Shown: piece by piece, positions 56,301 to 64,000 of the stretch
Numbering within the stretch: the stretch's first letter is position 1
Layout of the letters: the number at the start of each line of letters is the position of its first letter
Source of the DNA: Ixodes scapularis
Lineage: Eukaryota > Arthropoda > Arachnida > Ixodida > Ixodidae
NCBI RefSeq assembly: GCF_016920785.2
Contig: NW_024609836.1
Span: forward strand, 59,119,439-59,183,438
Direction: 5' to 3'
DNA: 64,000 bases
Translations under genes and position numbers: made by a program
The notes under the pieces: generated by a model
What the model saw: the letters and a program-made list of their open reading frames with translations, nothing else
What the model was told of the DNA's origin: nothing
Database searches by the model: none

Positions 56301-57389
56301 GACATTTGAGCAAGAGCTCCGAGAAATGGCACCGCGAGCAGAGGCGGCAAGGCGGATTATGAGTGTCGTCCGCTTTCGTCGTCTGCTTCTGCATGGACGC
56401 TGAACTGAAATTGGAATACATGTTAGCGCTCAAAAACAAGGACAAAAAGACTGAGAATCAGACACCGCAGTGCGCTACTAACAACTGATTTTATTGCATG
56501 AAACGGCACTTATATACTATCCCTGTTTCTGATATCGCGCACCATCACTATAGCCAACCCGATGCCTGGCCGCGTAATGGACTACTTCCAAAACCGACGC
56601 GCCCCATCGCGGCGAAATACCACGCAGTGCACTCTGGGAACTAGTTGGCCACTCAGTTTCGGTTTCGACTGAGCAGCTTCACGTCATGCTATCACTCCGC
56701 GACCGAACGCGCTGCTTGCGTTTTCGATTATCTAACTTTTCACGAACGTACAACAGACTCATTCTCGAGCGATACAAAACGAAGACCGGGGCACTTTCCT
56801 TGGTTCCGAAACACCGGATATTGTGTGTGCGTATCCGAACGTAGTAAGACGTGGCTTAGTCACCTCACCCTACGAGTGCATGTTCGAGCTCAATTTCAAT
56901 AATCCCGTCTAGTACCACTGAACTAGAACTGAAATTTGTTCATCAGGAGCCTTATACGCATTTTGTTTGCCAAACGTCCGTTTCTTGTTACTTCATTGGG
57001 CGAAAAGAAAGCCGCATCCTCACAGGGTATCAAAGTTGAGCCCAGCGTTTACGCATGAACTTTTAAGGAAACGCAATAAATTCGACCTCGCTACTGCACA
57101 AAAATTATTATGATGTCTTCCTCGTGTCATCATATATCTCCCACTCGAATTTTATGCTGGTAGAAGATTAATTTCTCGCAAACGCTGAGATCGGCTAGCT
57201 ACGACGGAGGCCCTAACAAGCGTCCCCTACTCCTCGCTAAGCCTTTTTGGACGAGCTTTTACTGACGCCCAAGATCTGCGCCTGAACGGTGTGTCTGAAA
57301 TTATCTTGGCATACTCAGGCAGAAAAAACAAACAAACACAAAACAAATATTCTGGCTATTAGCAACCGTCAAACGCGCTTTGAATTCGT
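53344..57389. other. Intron sequence with minor repeats
   Basis: No gene recognised. Landmarks: A/T tracts (54289-54302, near 54670-54685, 55352-55365), a retroposon 3' tail at 55383-55436, and a C-rich patch at 55434-55445. The frame at 55567-55902 looks like a signal peptide but starts with GTG, so I do not call it. Confidence 0.4.
55383..55436 (-). repeat. Retroposon 3' tail, diverged copy
   Basis: The sequence through GGTGGTAGCTTGCGCCACCT matches 9441-9490 with changes; the GGAT repeats are almost gone. Confidence 0.45.
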
Positions 57390-57521
57390 TCGAGCACTTG
57401 TGTGAAGAATGTCGCACCGTGCGACGGACGGGCATGAACCCCTATGCGGTGCGCATGGGGGTTCATGCCCGTCCGGCGCACTTCCGGGGAACGGTGCGAC
57501 ATTCTTCACACAAGTGCTCGA
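57390..57521. repeat. Near-perfect 132-bp palindrome
   Basis: TCGAGCACTTGTGTGAAGAA and its exact complement form the ends. Pairing continues through GACATTCTTC/ACCGT and then GACGGGCATGAACCCC/GGGGTTCATGCCCGTC, with one small asymmetry. Foldback MITE; non-coding. Confidence 0.85.
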
Positions 57522-58639
57522 CTTTTGCTTTTTCAAAACGGTCTGTATGTGCGAATTTGCCTATATGATTGCAGGATAACTTTATGTGCATACGCGTTGT
57601 TGAATATTAATGGAATGCAAGCGGGTGGCGACTTCACTTCGTGCAGTGCTGCGGGTCAGTACAGATAAGAGATAAGAAGTGTATCAAAATTGAGCTTTTC
57701 AATGGCGCCTCCGAGTTTTACCTCGCATACTCAGGCATATTAAGAAATACAGTAATTACAAAAAGTAATATTTCGTCTATGGACGCACGAAACAAACAAA
57801 CTTCCTGATCAACAACACTAATGTAAAGGCGCGAGCTCGATGTTTGCATTCTTATTGGTTGCTACAGCTTGTTGATTCGTATACAAGCAAGATCCCCGAG
57901 CTTCGCAGCGTCGAGATTCCCAGCACTGGCTCGTCCACATACCTCGATTGGAACGGTAACAGGAAGGTTCAAGTACAAAAATACAACAAGCATGTGTTAA
58001 GACAAGCTATACGTCTCAGGCTTGTGCTAAAGCTTCGAGGCCTGGCCATTTAGGTTAGTTTAGAGACCACAAATGACGCTCTCGGGACCAGAAAACCATC
58101 TCTTGTCGACGTGTCGATCGAAACCGAAACCATGCCACCCTCCTCCCTGGCCAACTAGTTCCCAGAGTGCAACGCGCGCCGTGTTGCATGCAGGGCTTTA
58201 TGGAAGTAGTCTATTGAGGAAGGCACGTTTCTTGTCAAGTAGATCCATTGAAGCCACGCTGACACACGCTGACACACGCTGCCCCACCCTTCTTAATCTC
58301 ATATGCCTCGGCTATTTGCCTCACAGCTTTTTCCTTATGCCTCGCCAGCTTTGACAATGATCAGACACACTTGCAGCTTTGACAATGATCAGACAGATGA
58401 CCGTCCCGATAATGGACCTTTTCCACATACCGACGGCACCAGGCGGTGGCTGCACGAACTAAAAATCGAGGAAGTGACTTACCTTCGATAATGGGAGCTA
58501 CGCTACCAGTTTCTTCGCTCTCCGAGCAGCGGCGCCTGCCCAACGCGACTTTAAAGAGGGGCATCCGTGGCGTCCACCCAAACGTCGTGTTTTCCTTTCC
58601 GTCGACGTTCTTTTTTTGTGTAATACAATTATATATATG
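57522..58639. other. Intron sequence with minor repeats
   Basis: Block 58125-58195 is a diverged copy of 42530-42605. TGACACACGC is tandem near 58260-58278, and CTTTGACAATGATCAGACA occurs twice (58350, 58377). No gene recognised. Confidence 0.4.
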
Positions 58640-59440
58640 CTGCAGTTGCGTGTTCTACTCGCTGATACACAGCCTCCTTCCGAATTTCCTTGATTTTTTG
58701 TTCCGACTTCCGCCGCTTGGCATCGGGCGCTCGCGCGTGCGCAGAACGCTTCTCGGAAAAGGTCCATTTCCTACTTTAAGTTTGTGTTCCCTTAGCCTAT
58801 CGTTAACACACCTACCGGTCCGACCTATATACTTGTTTCCGCATGATAAGGGGATCTGATACACTATACTTTCTCCGAACATTCAACAAAGGGATTCCTG
58901 CCTTTCACCGCACATCCAGAAGGAACCTTACGAAAAGGATCTGTGATCCTACATAATCTTACTAAGTTTGTTTGGTGCGGAAAACCCTACTTTTACGTTC
59001 GATTGATTGGCCATTTTTTTCAGGCCATGCGTCGTTTTGTGAATGTACGGTATCACCGCGACCTTTTGTTTATCTTTGAGAACCGTTGGGCGAGGGCAAG
59101 CTTCACTACGCGATCTTTTTAATACGATCTCCGCAACAGACACCACCACATTCCTCGGAAAGCCAGCTGCCAGCAATCGCCTATACTGCGTGCCCAGGCC
59201 TTCTGACATCATATGGTGGCATGTTTTTTTTTAGGGCGTTCAATACGCACATATTGGCGATATTCCTTTTGACCAGTTTCGAATGAGCTGAGTTGTACGG
59301 CAACAGGGGTTTTTGGCTCTAGGGTGGTACATCCAACACACGTGTCGTTCAGAAAAGGTCAGTCTGACATCAAAGAACTGCAACACACCATCTACCGGCA
59401 GTTCCTGGGTTAATGTGAGGAGATGTAAGACGTTTAAAAA
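58640..59440 (-). pseudogene. Old Penelope-like element relict
   Basis: On the - strand, ELPVDGVLQFFDVRLTFSER then HVCWMYHPR match the region after the RT YVDD box of the tandem Penelope copies (LQKESRLQFLDLELSF, HVCWKYAPR). VAVIPYIHKTTHGLKKMANQ then VGFSAPNKLSKI match VVIPYMHNVTHNLKKVAQRY / AFSAPNKMARL. YQIPLSCGNKYIGRTGR is the GIY-YIG nuclease, with REH following. The frame changes and stops, and the N-terminal RT is missing. Protein identity to the younger copies looks low, so this is a different, older family. Confidence 0.8.
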
Positions 59441-59703
59441 AACACAAAAAAACAGTAACGTTTTTAAAAACAGTATCGAACGCGCCAGTGCAGTGGCCGT
59501 GCAACTTCCGGTTGAATCGAATGCGCTGGTTCCTGCGCTGCTGAACTAGTTCAGGCAGTTCAGACGCATCGAAAAGAACTGATAATTCTGGTCGTGACGT
59601 CACAGATAGAAACCATAAAAGAGAGCCGCCGAAACATCTCCTCCCCAATAGCTCTCCCGAATTTTATCCGCAGCATTCAGACAGACCTAAACGTTCTCTG
59701 CAG
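59441..59703. other. End of goosecoid intron 1
   Basis: Contains a possible branch region and the pyrimidine-rich acceptor ACGTTCTCTGCAG ending at 59703. Confidence 0.5.
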
Positions 59704-59981
59704 GCTACGGCTGTTCGGAGGCCTGCGATCTGCGCTTGGTGCCCTCGACGGGGTCCCAGGCCCCGGCCTACATGGACCCGAGCTGCGTCGTGGGACTGGC
59801 CCTGGCGGCGTCGGCGGCTGCGTCGGGCGTCGGCCACCGGCGGAAACGCCGGCACCGGACCATCTTCACCGAGGACCAGCTGGAGCAGCTGGAGGCCGCC
59901 TTCCTGCGGACCCACTACCCGGACGTTGGGCTCAGGGAGGAGCTCGCACTCCGCGTGGACCTCAGGGAGGAGAGGGTCGAG
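59704..59981 (+). CDS. Gsc: Goosecoid homeobox protein, exon 2 (homeodomain part 1)
   Basis: Acceptor TTCTCTGCAG and donor GTCGAG/GTAGGC bound a GC-rich exon of 2 + 92 codons. Homeodomain positions 1-46 run KRRHRTIFTEDQLEQLEAAF (1-20) then LRTHYPDVGLREELALRVDL and REERVE, which is the invertebrate goosecoid pattern (RRKRRHRTIFTEEQLE..., HYPDV, LREQLALKVDLKEERVE). It keeps R5, F8, L16 and F20. The intron falls just before V47-W48, where Gsc genes are known to be interrupted, so helix 3 with W48 and the K50 that sets DNA specificity lie outside this window. No matching exon (VWFKNRRAKW) is seen downstream to 64000. Sequence-specific nuclear repressor in early patterning. Confidence 0.88.
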
Positions 59982-60225
59982 GTAGGCCTCCGACTCAACT
60001 CTCTGACGTTACAGCACTACGCCGACGCTGGTGTCGTATACTGCGCATGCGCCGACGCTTCTCCTCTCCCGGATTTTGTTTGTGCACACGCGCAGTGCCC
60101 ATACCTAATGTTGGCAGACGCGGGTCTGTTTGGAAACAGTGTTGGTGTATAGCAGGCGGGAACTAACCATGTTCCGTTCCAATTTAAATCCGCGCGCAAC
60201 CGACGCTACGACCTTAGGGAGTCAA
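59982..60225. other. Start of goosecoid intron 2
   Basis: GTAGGC donor. The coding-like frame continues to 60152 but loses the homeodomain, so it is intron read-through. Confidence 0.5.
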
Positions 60226-60391
60226 TAGGGGGTTTTCATAAATCCTTTTCGCCGTCCCGCGACGCCCTCCGCTACCCGCTATGGTACCCGGAAGTCTACA
60301 GTCAAGGCCATGGGCGCGCAAGCGCAGTAGCCGCTTCTTCGCTGCGGAGGGTTTAGCGGAGGGGAAGACGCGGTCTACGAAAACTCCCTTA
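60226..60391. repeat. MITE, second copy of 7220-7382 family
   Basis: TAGGGGGTTTTCATAAATCC at the left, complement-like CGGTCTACGAAAACTCCCTTA at the right, with the same inside blocks as the copy at 7.2 kb. Confidence 0.65.
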
Positions 60392-63300
60392 TGAAGCAGC
60401 GAAAAAGTTGCGTCATTACGGCACTTATCTCCTTTTTGCATTCGCTATCACCGACTAAAACCAACTGCGCAAAGTAAATGCGCCCCGATCCTGCGCTGGT
60501 ACATGCGCTGACCTTGGACCGGCTTAGAGTAACCAAAGTTGGCAGCGTCCCACTGGCTGTGGAAACTGGCTAGGAAACACCTTGTGCATGCGCCGACAGG
60601 TGGGGCCGGCTAAGTGCATATATTTTGAGAGGCTAGGCGATAGGACGCGTAGCAATTGAGGCCGCAATGGATTGGCTGGTTATAGGGAGCGGTGCCGTGT
60701 CGTAACACCCGAAGATCGCCGGCGATGTTTCCCTTCGCCGATTTTGGTGCCGCGCAGTGCATGGGAGACGCCGGGTGCATCACTGGGGCGCGTGTTAATT
60801 TTGTGCATGATTGGTTTAGAGACAGCAGAGCCACAAGACACCGAGTGCCGATTGGCTTCGTCGGGCCATCGGTATACGGTCAGAGTTCAACTGAAAAAAA
60901 AAAAGAGCATAGCTGTGGCTGATGATGATCACATACAATCGCTAGGCAAACTCGGGTAGCCCCGAACGTCTGGGATGTGTCCAAAAACAGTGTCATACTC
61001 CTTTTTCGGCGTTTCACATACAGCTTTTCAGTGCTTATCAAAGAAACCAGAAAAGTCGAGTGCTGTGGACACATGCGCCGCGTCGGATATTTTGCAGAAG
61101 AGAGCTGTACTGCGCATGCCCAGAACACGTTTTTCAGCACAGTGTACAAAGACGGCAACGTACGGCAGTCAATTATCGGAACGGATTATACTCTACATAG
61201 CAATCGTTAAGAAATTATAATCACTGACAGCCCAAAAATGGCAGGGCGATTGTGATAGGCATTACGCAATGTGATTGGCACTCCACAGCCAGTCACATTG
61301 CGGCATCGCCCTAAATAACCAATCCCGATTCAAGAAGCGTAAGCGGCCATGTCCTGCGTTTCTTAAGCGGTCACTGTCTATTGGGGAGGAGATAGAACCG
61401 TCGCAAACCTAGTGACCAAGTTGAGAACTAAACCCATCGGGACATCAACATGGATTACTTGTGTTTCTGTCGCAGCGATCAGCTGGTGCAGCGCTCGGCA
61501 GTATGCCAGTGATGTTATTCGAAATAATGCCATTGACCACTGGCATTATGCCGGTGATGAGCTATGACTGACGATGGTTAGATAGACCCGAGGCAAAGTC
61601 CGGCTGCCGTTAAGGTCTGGGATGCGTCCAAAATGGTATTATATTCCTGTCTCGTGCGTGTCCTATGAGTTACGTCTTATTTGGAGATCACCAAAAAAGG
61701 TGCTCTCCAAAGGCGCTCTGCTTGTTTCGAGTTTAAAAGGTTGTAAAGTAGATAATGTCGGGTTAGAGAAGACAAGATACTTTGAGCTACAGATGAGAAA
61801 ACGGCAGGAAACAAAAACTGCGAGGATAGTCATGGTTATCCGCTTCGTTGCCCCTTTTCTTAAAAGCGACCAATCCCGACGAACTCTCTAGGTTTAAAAA
61901 AAAAAAAAAAAACACGGGTGTGTCGTGTTTTTTTTTTTTTTTTTTTATCAGTTTATGTTTTATCGCTACTTTTGCAAAAATAATAATGCTATAAAAAAAA
62001 CTTCGGGAGCTTTTCTTGAATTCTCCACAGTCATTTATTTTCTCTCTCTTTCCCTCTCCCTCTCATTCTCACTCTCGCCCTCCTCACCGCCTAAACTGAT
62101 TAAAAGGAATACCACTGGGTGGCATTAGTAACTCACAAATGGTGCACATTCAAGTATGTCGCGCTAGAGCGACCTAATGAATGTTACGTGACTACGCAAC
62201 TTTAGGTGGGCAGCACTTGTCTAATTCCATAAGGTGGAAACAGCTCTACCATCCAAAAAAAAACATACACGCAAAAAAAAAAAAAAAAAACGAAACTGCG
62301 AATATTACACGAATCTTCAAGGACGTAGACTCTTTGAACGGGTCACTGCTGCAGATGACAACTAACAGTTCACGCAACACAAAGACCATATATGGCTGAT
62401 GAAACTAGTCATTCGGCGTCGAGGCACACGACAAAACTCCCTCCCTTTCCATTTCTTTCTCGCTTTCCGACCAAAAGCTCTTCACGCACCCTCCAGCCAT
62501 GAACTCGGCAAGACAGTTCATTTTCCAGACCCTCATCGCTGCTCTGGGTCCAGAAAGCGTGTATATATACACCCATTCCCATCAACCGCAGCGACCGTCG
62601 TCTGTCCAAAAACCAAAAGCCGAATTGGGGGAAAACGCACTCGAGCCAGAGGACCAAACCCCGCTTTTGTTCGCGGCTTCACATCTCATCCCCCACCTCC
62701 CTCGCTCGCTCCAGAAACGCGATCTTCCAGGCGAGGCCTCGAAATCCAAACCCCGACCTCGCGAAGTCACGCGCAGAACATGTCTTTGCTGTTGTTCTGT
62801 TTCGGGGCGGCCTGCCACCGTCGACTGGAGGACCTTGCGCCTTTTTTAGGCAGTCAAACCACGATCCTCGTGTGCCGACAAGTGCGTCGAGGTCGGTCCT
62901 GGTTCTGACACCTGATGGAGGTTCGAGTACCGCGCGCCGAGGATTCAAGTCCCCGCGGCTTTGTGGGCAACAAAAGGAACAGCTGGTTGTTCGCGTCGCT
63001 TGCTCATTTGTGGGGCCTCGATGCTCATTGGATATACGGGAGGGCGCGCAGCGAAACTAGATTGGGTGTCTTGGCTCTTGCTTCCTAACGCGGTTTCCAG
63101 AGCTCTTTTTCTGCTCTCTGAGCATTTTGAAGACTCGGCGTCTTGAGTGGTTTCGTCTCGTTTCCAATGGACTCGTCGCCGTGCTCTTTGTGTTGGCCGC
63201 GGAACCGGAACGCCGGCCGTAGTGAATTGAAAAGTGCGCCGGTGTGTGTGTGTGTGTGAATGATTAAAAGACGAACCACCAACGCGCATGAAAAAATTGC

Positions 63301-64000
63301 GTTTTGTGAATATAAGAAAAACACAACGAAGGAACATATTTTTGAACATCGTTTTGATGATCGTAGGTTTCTTGAAATGAGCTCTCCAAGGAATACTTCC
63401 TTTTTTTTTTGTTCAAAATCCCTTTGCCTAAAATTTTTTTTTTTTTTTTTTTTTTTTGCAATGCCAATTGTAGCAAAGGTCTAGTATAAACGTTGGAGCG
63501 TGTTGAAAACAATCGACCGCGAATGGTGTCCTTCAACTTCGAAAACAGCCAAAAAATCGCTGAGAGCTTAAGGTCAGGGAAGCATATGGAGCGCGGGGAC
63601 CAGTTCCCAACGTGCGCTCCAAGCTTATTTATTGCTTAACATATCCTGTAACTTCACTGCAAAGTGTATATCTTGAAGAAAGGAAGTAAGTCCAGCAGTG
63701 ATAGACCTTTCTTCAAAAGTGTGTGCCGTCCAGTAGCTGCTGCGCCTATTATCCGACTCCGTCGTTGTTTGGGTATACGTCTACGCTGAGCATGTGTTAG
63801 ACACGAGCGCTTCGTCAGCGTTCTGCGACGACTTGGATCCAGTCACACGCTTCGGGCGCAAGACAATGCGACCGGCACTGTTGCTTGATGGGGTTTTGAA
63901 AATGGTCCATTGGTCGTACCTGACAAAATCGGCGTACGTAGAGTACGCCTTTGGGTCAGTATAAATCTACCGTATACGGCCACACGATCGCCTACACCAG
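60392..64000. other. Intron 2 or flanking sequence with simple repeats
   Basis: No further exon found. A related arm of the 22961 foldback appears at 60755-60800 (GTGCATCACTGGGGCGCGTG). A hairpin near 61240-61305 pairs AGGGCGAT..CGCAATGTGA with its complement. A/T tracts lie at 61896-61911, 61930-61946, 62273-62290 and 63429-63458, CT repeats near 62040-62075 and TG repeats at 63241-63258. Short ORFs are not credible. Confidence 0.4.

Larger units (their letters stand above)
36219..59703 (+). other. Gsc: Goosecoid intron 1 (23,485 bp)
   Basis: It begins GTGAGTTACT and ends TTCTCTGCAG. It contains a nested antisense M13-like gene, a SINE, a jockey/CR1-like LINE relict, a complete I-type LINE and an old Penelope relict. 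The long retroelement ORFs are all antisense to Gsc. Exact splicing is inferred. Confidence 0.65.

Noticed and set aside
59982..60152. Homeodomain exon reading on past 59981
   Set aside because: The frame after GTAGGC loses the VWFKNRRAKW helix, so it is intron sequence.
1..64000. CRISPR array, bacterial operon or ribosome binding sites
   Set aside because: Repeats are transposon-derived, genes have eukaryotic splice sites, and no regular repeat-spacer array exists.

Overview
The window looks like nuclear DNA of a chelicerate, most likely a hard tick. This is an inference from the sequence: an arthropod-type goosecoid homeodomain, a neprilysin-like (M13) gene of a family known to be expanded in ticks, introns of tens of kilobases, and very dense mixed transposons (I-type and jockey/CR1-like LINEs, Penelope-like elements, hAT and other DNA transposons, tRNA-like SINEs, many foldback MITEs). 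Bacterial-style operons, Shine-Dalgarno sites and CRISPR arrays are absent. Most short reading frames are chance ORFs in repeats.

Host genes. Two exons of a goosecoid (Gsc) gene lie on the + strand. Exon 1 (35837-36218) encodes the N-terminus with the FSIDNIL repression motif. Exon 2 (59704-59981) encodes homeodomain positions 1-46. Both junctions have clear splice sites and compatible phase (1 nt + 2 nt), giving an intron of 23,485 bp; the last part of the homeodomain lies beyond the window. Inside that intron, on the opposite strand, is a 962-codon single-exon M13 peptidase-like gene (37378-40266) that has lost its HEXXH zinc motif, so it is probably a pseudoenzyme. Two weaker candidates are a 113-codon ORF with an ideal start context (26619-26960) and a 46-codon ORF (28795-28935).

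Layout. 0-6.4 kb: intergenic DNA, foldback repeats, G/C homopolymers. 6.46-9.32 kb: a TIR transposon with 8-bp target duplications into which another copy of itself and three different small elements have inserted. 9.67-10.32 kb: a complete non-autonomous hAT element. 11.3-12.0 kb: a non-autonomous PIF/Harbinger-like element. 12.6-22 kb: palindromes, SINEs and a decayed LINE gag-like ORF. 23.4-26.3 kb: two adjacent copies of one TIR element, the first split by a 5'-truncated LINE with a 28-bp target duplication. 30.2-34.2 kb: two head-to-tail Penelope-like copies, one 5'-truncated and one of full unit length with a single-base frameshift. 34.9-36.2 kb: Gsc promoter region and exon 1. 36.2-59.7 kb: Gsc intron 1 with the M13-like gene, a jockey/CR1-like LINE relict, a complete 5,846-bp I-type LINE with both ORFs open and an 11-bp target duplication, and an old Penelope relict. 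59.7-64 kb: Gsc exon 2 and the start of intron 2, with MITEs and simple repeats.

The most notable points are the Gsc gene with its nested antisense M13 pseudoprotease, the apparently intact I-type LINE, the self-nested transposon at 6.5-9.3 kb, and the tandem Penelope copies with a hairpin at the 5' junction. All boundaries were read by eye and no database search was possible.
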